This document shows positions 1 through 7,691 of a DNA stretch of 64,000 nt, in pieces. Origin of the DNA: an uncultured Lachnospiraceae bacterium (lineage in GTDB: Bacteria; Bacillota; Clostridia; Lachnospirales; Lachnospiraceae); NCBI GenBank assembly GCA_947174505.1, contig CAMWJF010000016.1, positions 1 through 64,000 on the forward strand. The letters are read 5' to 3'. The stretch's first letter is position 1, and each line of letters begins with the position of its first letter. The notes under the pieces are model-generated. The model did not search any database. It was not told the DNA's origin and saw only the letters and a program-made list of their open reading frames with translations. A program made the translations under genes and the position numbers.

Positions 1-99
1 CGGGTCCGCCTCTCTGATCCGCAGGGTCCTTCGAATCTCCTTGGGAATCACAATGCGTCCCAGATCATCTATTCTTCTAACAATTCCTGTAGCTTTCAT
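1..99 (-). CDS. SpoVT/AbrB-family transition-state regulator, N-terminal part
   Basis: The first 33 codons of a gene that runs off the left edge, starting at the ATG at 99 with GGAGG about 8 bases upstream. The peptide has the AbrB-type swapped-hairpin DNA-binding segment (RRIDDLGRIVIPKEIR), which binds DNA as a dimer. Stage V sporulation protein T and AbrB share this N-terminus. SpoVT has an added C-terminal GAF-like domain and AbrB does not, and that part is outside the window. I favour SpoVT because the residues after the AbrB core look SpoVT-like, but cannot separate them here. Confidence 0.85.
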   Translation of the reverse strand, partial: MKATGIVRRIDDLGRIVIPKEIRRTLRIREADP

Positions 100-288
100 A
101 ATATAACCTCCGTCTGTAAGTCATAGTCTTATTTTCATTTTTCTCTGTTTTTTACTATTATTTGTAAGGCAGGAAATTATATGCATCGAAATTCGCGATT
201 TCCATTTCGGCAGAAAGAGCAGCAAAACAAAAGTCAGTTAAACCGCAAAAATTAAAGCTGTTTGCAGGATGCTTTTCTGCGCAAAATA

Positions 289-297
289 TGCTATACT
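289..297 (+). promoter_or_regulatory. Extended -10 promoter for the carbonic anhydrase gene
   Basis: TGC followed by TATACT, an extended -10 element, lies about 50 bases before the ATG at 347. The matching -35 position (269-274) is poor, which is usual for extended -10 promoters. The rest of 100-288 is AT-rich with nothing else I can name. Confidence 0.45.
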
Positions 298-346
298 CTC
301 TTTAGTCGATACAGCTACAAAAATACAGAAACGGAGGCATGAAACT

Positions 347-910
347 ATGGCACATCAAAATCTACCTGCGGCAGAAGCCCTGTCAAAATTAAAAGAAGGA
401 AACGGGCGCTATCTGACCGCTTCCAGCAATCCGGGAGACGTTTCTCCCCAGATCAGACAGAAAACCTGTGATGAGGGACAGACCCCCTACGCAATCGTTA
501 TCACCTGCTCGGATTCCAGAGTAATTCCGGAGAGCATTTTCACAGCGGGCATCGGCGAGCTGTTCACGATCCGCGTAGCCGGAAATGTGATGGATCACCA
601 TCAGCTCGGCAGTGTGGAATATGCCGCCGACCACCTCGGTACCAATCTGGTAGTCGTTCTGGGACACACCCACTGCGGCGCAGTAGGCGCTGCAGTAACC
701 AGCGATCCGGGCGGATTTGTAAAATACATAACCGATGAGATCAAAAAGGCCATCGGCGACGAAAAGGACGAGCTGAAAGCCTGCCGCTTAAATGTGGAAA
801 GAAGCGTTTCCATTATTAAAGATCAGCTTAAGCTTACGGATTCTTCCGATTTGAAAGTATGCGGCGCTATTTATCATATTGACAGCGGCAAAGTGGAGTT
901 TATGGACTAA
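347..910 (+). CDS. Beta-class carbonic anhydrase
   Basis: 187 aa. It interconverts CO2 and bicarbonate in the cytosol using a zinc ion. The beta-class ligands are visible: CSDSR with Cys54, Asp56 and Arg58, and GHTHCG with His107 and Cys110. I chose the ATG at 347, preceded by GGAGG at 333-337. An in-frame start at 269 would add 26 residues lacking family similarity and would overlap the promoter. The length suits the small clostridial type. It stands alone, with its own promoter and a terminator right after it, so it is probably a single-gene unit. Confidence 0.93.
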   Translation: MAHQNLPAAEALSKLKEGNGRYLTASSNPGDVSPQIRQKTCDEGQTPYAIVITCSDSRVIPESIFTAGIGELFTIRVAGNVMDHHQLGSVEYAADHLGTNLVVVLGHTHCGAVGAAVTSDPGGFVKYITDEIKKAIGDEKDELKACRLNVERSVSIIKDQLKLTDSSDLKVCGAIYHIDSGKVEFMD

Positions 911-926
911 ACCCAGCCAGCCGAAT

Positions 927-968
927 GAAAACGGCTGTCTTCCCGATGCGGAATGACAGCCGTTTTTC
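927..968. terminator. Bidirectional rho-independent terminator
   Basis: Arms AAAACGGCTGTC and GACAGCCGTTTT with a 15-base loop, T-rich on both strands. It closes the carbonic anhydrase gene and the convergent TetR gene ending at 1005. Confidence 0.85.
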
Positions 969-1004
969 TCTTAATCATTTGCAAAGTTATCTTTTCACAC
1001 ATAA

Positions 1005-1643
1005 TCATCTTTCCACAGCCGCAATCGAATCATACAGCATGGAAAACCCATATTCCAAAAACTGTGTTTTGGATAGTCCCATCGCCCTTTTCACATATTC
1101 TTCTTTGTTCGCCGCAAGCTGGATGATGCCGGAGAGCATACCCCAGAGGTTAAATATCGCGGGCATGATTTCCAGATCATCCCGCAGATCGCCTTTTTCC
1201 ATACCCGATACCAGAAAGTCTTTTAATTTTTCATTGATCTCTTCCCCAACCAGATAGGTTTCCTTTTCTTCCGGCAGATAGTCCTGCTCCTCAAAATCAA
1301 TATTTATTTTATCCAGAACCATTTTAAAGTAAAAGGGAAACTCCTCCTGGTACCGCACCAACGCCTGACAGATGCAACAATACCTGTCTTTTGTGGTTTG
1401 CTGCTGCTCCAGTGCCGAAACCATGTAATCATACAGCTTTTTCATGCTCTGCAGAACCAAAAGACCGACAATCTCCTCTTTGTTTTCAAAATACACATAC
1501 AATGTCGCTTTGCTGTATCCCGCCGCTTTCGCAATATCGTCCATAGAAGTCGCCTCAATTCCTTTATCCATAAACAGAGCTGACGCGGCAGAGGCTATCT
1601 TTTCCCTGTGTACACTTCTTGGCTCTTTTTTTCTTCTTCCCAT
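1005..1643 (-). CDS. TetR/AcrR-family transcriptional repressor
   Basis: 212 aa. The N-terminal helix-turn-helix (about residues 14-60, with the family signature around TSMDDIAKAAGYSKATLYVYF) is a textbook TetR domain. The C-terminal ligand-binding half is divergent, as expected. It is the second gene of a two-gene unit, 57 bases after the flavodoxin-ferredoxin gene. The only strong promoter upstream of that pair overlaps a perfect 31-bp palindrome, so the protein very likely represses its own operon. The inducer cannot be told from sequence. The redox partner gene suggests a redox or xenobiotic signal, which is inference. Confidence 0.9.
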   Translation of the reverse strand: MGRRKKEPRSVHREKIASAASALFMDKGIEATSMDDIAKAAGYSKATLYVYFENKEEIVGLLVLQSMKKLYDYMVSALEQQQTTKDRYCCICQALVRYQEEFPFYFKMVLDKINIDFEEQDYLPEEKETYLVGEEINEKLKDFLVSGMEKGDLRDDLEIMPAIFNLWGMLSGIIQLAANKEEYVKRAMGLSKTQFLEYGFSMLYDSIAAVER

Positions 1644-1700
1644 GCAGTCCCCTCAATAACTAAACCGTTCAGACGTCTACAGAACTCCAACTGCCATTCC

Positions 1701-2477
1701 CTAACAGCTGTCTCCCCCGTTCCCATATCTGTCATACCGGCACTGCTCCACAACCTTGTCCCCCAAAAGCGTGATGGCCTGTACCGGGCATGTACTGATA
1801 CAGCGGTAGCACATGGTACAGCGGTTCCCCGCTGCCGCCCTGCTGCCCTTTAAAGCAAGATTCCCCATGGGACATAAACGGGTGCACTGCCCGCATCCCG
1901 TACAGGCATCACCGATCTTCAGCCGGTCGGAATAATTCTTTGTCTTTCCGTAAAACCAAAGACGCTGGCAGACCAGCCCCGCTATCCTGTCATGGAAACG
2001 CAGGCCGTTCTTTGGATATTTTCCCTGTCGGATTTCCTCCGCACATTTTTCAATCTTCCTGTCTGCCGCCCGGATGACCTTCCGATTTTTTTCACCTGAC
2101 CTTTTCAGCAGCTTCACATCACAGATAGAATCCGGCATAAGGATATGTAAGCCGCCAACGACCTCCGCCCCATATTTTTTTAGCAGGCGCGCCGAGCAGC
2201 CCGCACCGTCTCCGCTAAACAGCGCCATCGTCGCAACGCAAAGCACTTTCTTATTTTTCCAAAGCGCAGCATGGCTTTTGATAAACTCCCTCACGATAAC
2301 AGGCATGTTGGAATATTGCACCGGATATGCCAAGACAACAAAGTCCTGCCGTGACAAAGCTTTCACAGTTTCTTCCGACTCAATCGGAAACGACTGTGCC
2401 GTTTCATCCAACAGATGCACCAGTTTTTCCGTGCAATGCTTTGTATTTCCTGTTCCGCTGAAATATACGCCTATCAT
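1701..2477 (-). CDS. EFR1-type flavodoxin-ferredoxin fusion
   Basis: 258 aa. The N-terminal half is a flavodoxin fold with the FMN phosphate loop YFSGTGNT (about residues 5-12). The C-terminal part carries two 4Fe-4S motifs, CTGCGQCTRLCP and CTMCYRCISTCP. The architecture matches the EFR1 family of intracellular electron carriers in anaerobes, whose substrates are mostly unknown. It is the first gene of the operon with the TetR regulator, behind a consensus sigma-A promoter. A second member of the family, under a different regulator, lies at 10479. Confidence 0.88.
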   Translation of the reverse strand: MIGVYFSGTGNTKHCTEKLVHLLDETAQSFPIESEETVKALSRQDFVVLAYPVQYSNMPVIVREFIKSHAALWKNKKVLCVATMALFSGDGAGCSARLLKKYGAEVVGGLHILMPDSICDVKLLKRSGEKNRKVIRAADRKIEKCAEEIRQGKYPKNGLRFHDRIAGLVCQRLWFYGKTKNYSDRLKIGDACTGCGQCTRLCPMGNLALKGSRAAAGNRCTMCYRCISTCPVQAITLLGDKVVEQCRYDRYGNGGDSC

Positions 2478-2507
2478 AGTTTTCTCCGTTCTCGCCCACG
2501 TTTCAAT

Positions 2508-2538
2508 TCTATAATTAAACTTACAGTTTAATTATAGA
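2508..2538. promoter_or_regulatory. Perfect 14-3-14 palindrome, likely TetR operator
   Basis: TCTATAATTAAACT, three bases, then the exact reverse complement AGTTTAATTATAGA. It covers the -10 box of the promoter for the flavodoxin/TetR operon and lies 31 bases before its start codon. The size and perfect symmetry suit a TetR dimer site. Confidence 0.75.
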
Positions 2539-2559
2539 TATAAAAATTTCTGTTGTCAA
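2531..2559 (-). promoter_or_regulatory. Consensus sigma-A promoter of the flavodoxin/TetR operon
   Basis: On the minus strand TTGACA (2559-2554), 17 bases, TATAAT (2536-2531). Both boxes match the consensus perfectly. The -10 lies inside the palindromic operator, so a bound repressor would exclude RNA polymerase. Confidence 0.85.
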
Positions 2560-2590
2560 TACCATAAACAACTCCCTTTTCACGCCATGT

Positions 2591-2674
2591 AAAAATCGAG
2601 CGCCCGCGCGCTCGATTCAGAGAATGCTCCGCATTCTCCTTGAATGGTTTACGCTGTCGCAATTTCCTATAGAA
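2591..2674 (-). repeat. Dispersed intergenic repeat, copy 1
   Basis: Module A is a hairpin with arms AATCGAGCGC/GCGCTCGATT (2594-2617) flanked by an A run, giving a T run on the minus strand. Module B (2618-2674) holds a second hairpin, GAGAATGC/GCATTCTC, then a constant tail ending CTATAGAA. It lies directly beyond the ddl terminator. Other copies are at 24574, 26993, 32971 and 40859. Confidence 0.8.
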
Positions 2675-2713
2675 AAGACAGTACAGTCCCCTTGGTTCGG
2701 ACTATACTGTCTT
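2675..2713 (-). terminator. Terminator of the hydrolase-murF-ddl operon
   Basis: Fifteen-base arms AAGACAGTACAGTCC and GGACTATACTGTCTT (one G-U pair), followed on the minus strand by TCTTTTCT. It lies 47 bases past the ddl stop codon. Confidence 0.8.
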
Positions 2714-2760
2714 GCATGAATATCTGTCTATAAGGCCTATCCCTAAAACGATCCTGTCTT

Positions 2761-3942
2761 CTATTTTTTCACGCCCTTCGCGCCGGACAGATTTGCATTC
2801 TGCAAAATATTGCTGTCGAAGGAGGTAAGCATACTCTGTTCCTCCCGCTCTCTCTTAAGCGCAAGCTTTACCATGTCGTCCAGCATCTCTGCGTAGGGCT
2901 TGCCAAGCGCCTCCCACAGATAAAATGCGAGGGAACCCGGAATGGGGTTGATCTCGTTTACAAACACCTGATCCGTGTCCCTGTCAATCATAAAATCAAT
3001 CCGGGACACACCGTTACACCCAAGCGCCCGGAAGGTTTTCACCGCCAGTTCGCGAATCTCCTCCCGCTTCTGGGGTGTCAGGTCCGCAGGCAGCTCTCTC
3101 TTCGCTGTTCTCATGCCCTCGGAGCCGCCTTTGCCACCCGCCACATATTTGTCCTCATAGCTTAAAATCTCGTCGCTGGAAATCGGCTCCTCACACTCGG
3201 AGGCGTGCGCTTCCTCATAGTCCCCCAAAACCGCACAGTTAATCTCCCGCAGATTCATAATCGCCCGCTCAACAAGCACTTTCGGCCCGAAGGTAAACGC
3301 GTATTCCAACGCCTCCCGCAGCTCTTCCCGGTCCTTTGCCACCTTGATTCCCACGCTGGAGCCCAAATTGACAGGTTTCACAATGACGGGATAAGGAATT
3401 TTTTTCTCCACCCTGTCGTAAGCTTCCTGTTCACCGCTCTCATACTCCTTCCCGTACAGCGTCACACAGTCAAGGACAGGAATTTCGTTGTCCTTAAGCA
3501 CCGTCTTCATCACATATTTATCCATGGTAACTGCCGAGGCCATCACATCGCATCCCGCAAAAGGGATATTATAATGCCGCAGAAATCCCTGCAGGGAACC
3601 GTCCTCCACATTAGCACCGTGCACCACGGGAAAGGCCACGTCAATCTGCGCCACCTCGGAACTGCCGAATTTCTTTTCCGGGTATTGAATCAGCTTTACG
3701 CCGTTCTTCTCGCCCATCAGGAAAACACGGGTGCTCTTTTTCAACAGCTCCGGGATATTTCTGTAGTTGGCGATATCCGCAATCAGCTCTCCCGTATAAA
3801 GCTCGTTCTCTTTCGTGATATAGATGGGCACCAAATCATATTTATCTCTGTCGAAAGCATTGTACGCCTGTAAGCCGGAGATCACGGAAACCTCATGCTC
3901 CACGCTCTTGCCGCCGAATAAGACTCCCACTCGAATTTTCAT
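2761..3942 (-). CDS. ddl: D-alanine--D-alanine ligase
   Basis: 393 aa. It joins two D-Ala molecules with ATP for peptidoglycan precursors. The start shows LFGGKSVEHEVSVISG, where the second Glu binds the first D-Ala, followed by GSSVGIKV in the ATP-grasp fold. The omega loop has YEDKY, where Tyr rather than His or Phe predicts D-Ala-D-Ala rather than D-Ala-D-Lac. I chose the ATG at 3942, although its AAGGAGG lies a long 13 bases upstream. An in-frame GTG at 4083 overlapping the murF stop would add 47 residues, but those run through a short intergenic repeat (3996-4039) and look non-coding. It is third in an operon with murF and a hydrolase. Confidence 0.92.
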   Translation of the reverse strand: MKIRVGVLFGGKSVEHEVSVISGLQAYNAFDRDKYDLVPIYITKENELYTGELIADIANYRNIPELLKKSTRVFLMGEKNGVKLIQYPEKKFGSSEVAQIDVAFPVVHGANVEDGSLQGFLRHYNIPFAGCDVMASAVTMDKYVMKTVLKDNEIPVLDCVTLYGKEYESGEQEAYDRVEKKIPYPVIVKPVNLGSSVGIKVAKDREELREALEYAFTFGPKVLVERAIMNLREINCAVLGDYEEAHASECEEPISSDEILSYEDKYVAGGKGGSEGMRTAKRELPADLTPQKREEIRELAVKTFRALGCNGVSRIDFMIDRDTDQVFVNEINPIPGSLAFYLWEALGKPYAEMLDDMVKLALKREREEQSMLTSFDSNILQNANLSGAKGVKK

Positions 3943-3995
3943 AACTGTTTCATTGCCTCCTTCACTATAATCCTTGGCCATTCCGAACCGTACAT

Positions 3996-4039
3996 TTCGC
4001 CAAATCGCGTCTCCGGCGCTTTCCTTTTGCTCAATACGG
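3996..4039 (-). repeat. Short intercistronic repeat, copy A
   Basis: This stretch between murF and ddl closely matches 35045-35089, between atpG and atpD. The shared parts are TTCGC.AAATCGCG and GCGCTTTCCTTTTGCTCA, with a small GC hairpin between. Both copies sit in the same orientation relative to transcription of a minus-strand operon. Confidence 0.6.
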
Positions 4040-4079
4040 ACTCTCGCCCTGTTTCCTATAAATCTGTATCGTTCCGCGC

Positions 4080-5711
4080 TCACGCATAGTTGTCGGGCAG
4101 ATCGTTCTCGATCAGGATAATCTTCTGCCGCTCGCCCGGAATTGCATTCACCATCCGAAACGCCTCCTGCAGATCATCCACCGGAATCATCCTGTTCGCC
4201 GGGAATCCCGCTTCTAAAAGGCCGTCCTGAATCGGCTTCGTCTGCTCCTTTCCGACAAGTACGGCATAATCGCATTTGTCGGCGGCATAGACGCCCACCT
4301 CTTTGTTTTCATCATACTGTTTCTCTCCCAGCTCCACCATGCCCGGCGTCAGCAGAATGCGAAGCTCCTGAAACATCGCCAGCGTATCTAATGCCGCCTC
4401 AAAACCGTTTTTATTGGAATTATAGGCGTCATCCAGCAATATTCTGTCGCCCTGCTTCACAAGCTGCAGCCTGTGGGGAACGCTCTCCAACTGCTTCACC
4501 GGGTAAATCAGCTTTTCCATGGGAATCCCCAGCGTATGCGCAACCGCAATGGCGCCCGCTATATTCTGCACATTGTGGCTGCCCACCAGCTTCGTGTGGA
4601 ACTCATACTCCTTCCCCGTCTCATCCTTCATTCTGAAAGAAGAACCCCTCGGCGAAACGGCAATATCATAAGCCCGGAAATCTGCGTTCTCCGCTGTAAT
4701 TCCGTAGCTGACTACATTCTTACCCGTCTTGGCATTTCTGATATACGCATTGTCATAGTTTAAAAATACTTTCCCGGATAAGGGTACGGCATCCGCCAGC
4801 TCAAATTTGGTAGAAACTATGTTTTCTATGGCGTGGAAGCTCTGCAGATGCTGCGGGCCGACAGAGGTAATGATACCGTAATCCGGATGCACCAGATCAC
4901 AGATTTCCTTAATATCCCCCACCTCTCTCGCACCCATTTCACAGATAAAAATCTCGTGAAACGGCTTCATATTTTCCCTGATCGTCCGCACCACGCCCAG
5001 CGTCGTATTATAATTTCCCGGCGTGTGCAGGACGTTGTACTGTGTGGAAAGCAGCGCGCTTAAATAATATTTCACACTGGTCTTACCATAGCTGCCCGTA
5101 ACGCCGATAATTTTCAGATCCGGCATCTCCTTTAGAATATGTGCGGCATCGTTGATATAATACTGATCAATCTTCTTCTCAATCGGGTGGTTAACCGCAT
5201 TTGCCAGTAAAATAAGAAGTGGCTGTAAAATAAACATAATCAGCAAAATCAATTCTGCATTTCTCAGTAACGGATGTTCCCGCAGAGGCAGTATCCCCTG
5301 CGAAGTCATAAGCATCCCTCCGCCTGCCGTCATCCATACCCCGGGAAGTACAGCCACCGCCACGGCAAGAATATATAAAATCCCTGTCGTGACAAGCATT
5401 CTCTTCACGCGAGGCGTATACACCAGCGGCTTTTTGGCCTTATGGGGTTTATTGACCAACATGGTCATTCCATTCATAACACAGGCCGCAATCAGACAGC
5501 CCGTATTCCCGACCGCCGCAAGCGGAAGGGAAATTAGCGCATACAGGCATTTGCCAAGCAGCCTTCCCACATTGGTATGCACCCGCATCCACTCCCCGTA
5601 CTCCCGCGGCTTATAGGAATTCTGCTGAAACATATGCATCAGATATAAAATATACCAGACCGCTCCCACCAGATAAGTGGCGAGCCATATGCAAAAGATT
5701 ATCATATCCAT
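4080..5711 (-). CDS. murF: Membrane-anchored MurF-like ligase
   Basis: About 543 aa, some 90 longer than a typical MurF. Residues 1-180 hold about five hydrophobic segments. The rest is a Mur ligase: P-loop GVTGSYGKTSVKYYL, NYNTTLG, the catalytic region FICEMGAREVGDI, and DDAYNSNKNGF near the C-terminus. MurF adds D-Ala-D-Ala to UDP-MurNAc-tripeptide, and the adjacent ddl makes that dipeptide, which fits. I took the ATG at 5711. An upstream TTG at 5744 is possible. The membrane domain is found in other Lachnospiraceae MurF-like proteins. A different substrate cannot be excluded without looking for a second, soluble murF elsewhere. Confidence 0.82.
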   Translation of the reverse strand: MDMIIFCIWLATYLVGAVWYILYLMHMFQQNSYKPREYGEWMRVHTNVGRLLGKCLYALISLPLAAVGNTGCLIAACVMNGMTMLVNKPHKAKKPLVYTPRVKRMLVTTGILYILAVAVAVLPGVWMTAGGGMLMTSQGILPLREHPLLRNAELILLIMFILQPLLILLANAVNHPIEKKIDQYYINDAAHILKEMPDLKIIGVTGSYGKTSVKYYLSALLSTQYNVLHTPGNYNTTLGVVRTIRENMKPFHEIFICEMGAREVGDIKEICDLVHPDYGIITSVGPQHLQSFHAIENIVSTKFELADAVPLSGKVFLNYDNAYIRNAKTGKNVVSYGITAENADFRAYDIAVSPRGSSFRMKDETGKEYEFHTKLVGSHNVQNIAGAIAVAHTLGIPMEKLIYPVKQLESVPHRLQLVKQGDRILLDDAYNSNKNGFEAALDTLAMFQELRILLTPGMVELGEKQYDENKEVGVYAADKCDYAVLVGKEQTKPIQDGLLEAGFPANRMIPVDDLQEAFRMVNAIPGERQKIILIENDLPDNYA

Positions 5712-5774
5712 TCCTGCCTGTGATTCCTCTCCGTCTCTATTCAACGATCAATTACTCTTTTAAGCATCCCTGTG

Positions 5775-6545
5775 CTAATTAATGCCCAAAAACACCTGTA
5801 GCGCCCCATTCACCTTCGCAGGCTGCTCCGCATAAGAGAAATGTCCTGCTCCTTCGCACACCACCAGTCCTGCGTCTGCGATCAGTTCTTCCATCCGTCT
5901 CGCGTCCCCGATGGGCGTAGCCGTATCCAGATCCCCCCAGATCAGCAGAGTCGGGCATTTCACCAGATGAATCAGCGGCTCCAGATCTTCGTTGACCACC
6001 TTCACAAGCGTAGCCCGCATCAGCGGCGTCGCGTTATTATAGTCCGAGGAGCCGCGCCCCCGCCGCATGTCCTCCACCGCATCCGGGTAGAGAAAATGCA
6101 TGACCTTCGTGCTCATAAAAGCCCGGCCGATCTTATAGCATCTGAGGCTCGCCTTCTGCCGAAAAGTTTTCTTCGGCAGAATCCCTGCGCTGTCAATCAA
6201 CACGGCACGTTCTATGGTAAAGGGCAGATTCTCTCTTGCATTCATCTTAAAAAATACCCGGCCTCCAAAAGAATGCACCACCACACTCAGTTTTTCTATC
6301 GAAAAGGAGGCGATAAACTTCAGGACAAAATCCACATAATCATCCACGCACCAAGGTTTCGGCGGCTCAGGCGTCTTTCCAAAACCCGGCATGTCAAGGG
6401 CAATCACACGCCTTCCCTGCTTCAGCACATCAATCACACTCCGATACAGGGTAATATTGGCTCCCCAGCCGTGCAACAGGAGCACGGTCTCTCCCTCGCC
6501 CTCTTCTATATAATTCACTGGAATATCATCTATTTTTCTGACCAT
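5775..6545 (-). CDS. Alpha/beta-fold hydrolase
   Basis: 256 aa. The fold markers are LLLHGWGAN (oxyanion HG motif), the nucleophile elbow VVHSFGG, the acid in WGDLDTATP and the base in GAGHFSYAEQP, so the Ser-Asp-His triad is intact. The substrate is unknown. It is the first gene of the operon with murF and ddl (63-base gap to murF), and this neighbourhood suggests a role near cell-wall precursors, though that is inference. Start ATG at 6545 with GGGAG upstream. Between it and the small gene at 6793 are about 250 bases with no gene that I can support. Confidence 0.85.
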   Translation of the reverse strand: MVRKIDDIPVNYIEEGEGETVLLLHGWGANITLYRSVIDVLKQGRRVIALDMPGFGKTPEPPKPWCVDDYVDFVLKFIASFSIEKLSVVVHSFGGRVFFKMNARENLPFTIERAVLIDSAGILPKKTFRQKASLRCYKIGRAFMSTKVMHFLYPDAVEDMRRGRGSSDYNNATPLMRATLVKVVNEDLEPLIHLVKCPTLLIWGDLDTATPIGDARRMEELIADAGLVVCEGAGHFSYAEQPAKVNGALQVFLGIN

Positions 6546-6792
6546 AAATTCTCCCGCGCATCCATATACGCTTCGATCCCTGCGCTATTTTATACCTATG
6601 TCTGGTCTGTCTTAAATATGTTTTCTCGTTATGCCATAGCCGAAGCTGCCGCGCGCTTATCCGCAAAATGGCGTCTTGGTTTCTTTACACGCAAAAAGCG
6701 CACATTTGTATTGTACTGTATTCCCCCCGTTCTATCAACCGAAAAATAGACGGAATCGTGGCCGTTTATCTCATCTTCATAAACTATACCCA

Positions 6793-6897
6793 CTATTCCG
6801 CCATATAATCCACGTAATCTGTTTCACTGGCAAATAACATGTATGTGCCGTTCACATATCCCATATAGCCGCTCTCTACCGCATATCCCTTCATCAT
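6793..6897 (-). CDS. 34-aa conserved-looking small protein
   Basis: A short gene starting ATG ATG at 6897 with AAAGGAG 6 bases upstream and ending TAG at 6793. The peptide is Tyr- and Met-rich with the core GYMGYVNGTYMLFASETDY, ending DYMAE, acidic and without a signal or membrane segment. I recall similar 30-40 aa peptides in Lachnospiraceae genomes but no function. A weak promoter (TTGTTT, 17 bases, TATCAT on the minus strand near 6978-7010) and a small inverted repeat (AAGTCC/GGACTT, near 6972) lie upstream. The strong ribosome site is the best argument that it is real. Confidence 0.6.
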   Translation of the reverse strand: MMKGYAVESGYMGYVNGTYMLFASETDYVDYMAE

Positions 6898-7081
6898 GTT
6901 TTCTCCTTTCATTTCCTGTCCCGCCGGCCGAGCCGACGAACTTGTGTTCTAAAAAGAGAATAACATTTATGAAGTCCTATATTTGGGACTTATGATATTA
7001 TTTGCAAATTTGACAAACAATATTGTGTGTATTCCTTTTAACTTCAACTGTCTGCCATTCGGTCATTATTACAACTCCAGT

Positions 7082-7609
7082 TTACACCGAAGCCGATACC
7101 TTCGCTCCCGTATCCTCCTTCGGCTCCACCGTCCCCGCGCTTGAATAGAACACGGGCTCCAAATCCGCCTTCGGTTTCGCGGATGTATCGGTATCCAGAT
7201 CCACACCATCCGTTTCCGTCCCATTGGCGGCGGTATTCTCCTTCAGGAGCACCTTGCCGTCCTCGCTGATTTCAACGGTGTCCGTAATGGTATCGTTCTT
7301 ATTTTCCTTCCTTGCCTCCTCAAGCTTTTTCTGCTGCTCCTCGCGCTCTTCCCTGCGGTTCTTAATCATCTCCTCGCGCTGCTCTTCCGCGATCTTTCTG
7401 GTTTCCTCCGCATCCTTCTTCATGCCCTCGTCGGCCTCTTCTTTGTACTCATAGGCATCCTCGTGGAAATCACTCATATACCCCATAGCCCGCTCCATCA
7501 TTGCCGTATCATTCTTGCGTCTCGCCTCCTTATAGACCCGAAACGGCGTATTGAGCATTTCCATATTAGTCCTTGCCCCGATTAATCCTTCCATTGTCTT
7601 TGTATGCAT
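7082..7609 (-). CDS. Hypothetical charged coiled-coil protein
   Basis: 175 aa, not assigned to a family. Residues 1-50 are a compact start (GLIGARTNMEMLNTPFRVY). Residues 55-105 are almost entirely Glu, Lys and Arg and should form a long helix or coiled coil, and the last 60 are acidic and low complexity. There is no signal peptide or membrane helix, so it is probably cytosolic. ATG at 7609 with GGAGGATGGC upstream. It follows, on the same strand, the kinase gene ending at 7692, 82 bases away, and could be read with it. Confidence 0.7.
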   Translation of the reverse strand: MHTKTMEGLIGARTNMEMLNTPFRVYKEARRKNDTAMMERAMGYMSDFHEDAYEYKEEADEGMKKDAEETRKIAEEQREEMIKNRREEREEQQKKLEEARKENKNDTITDTVEISEDGKVLLKENTAANGTETDGVDLDTDTSAKPKADLEPVFYSSAGTVEPKEDTGAKVSASV

Positions 7610-7691
7610 AGTGCCATCCTCCTTTGCTGCTTTATCCTATCTGTCTGTTCTCTGTTTCGGCATGGTACATCCGGCTTTTTAGTATCCTGTT

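Noticed and set aside
3943-4083. Longer ddl start with a GTG overlapping the murF stop
   Set aside because: The added 47 residues run through a repeat found elsewhere between genes, and Ddl proteins begin at the ATG chosen.
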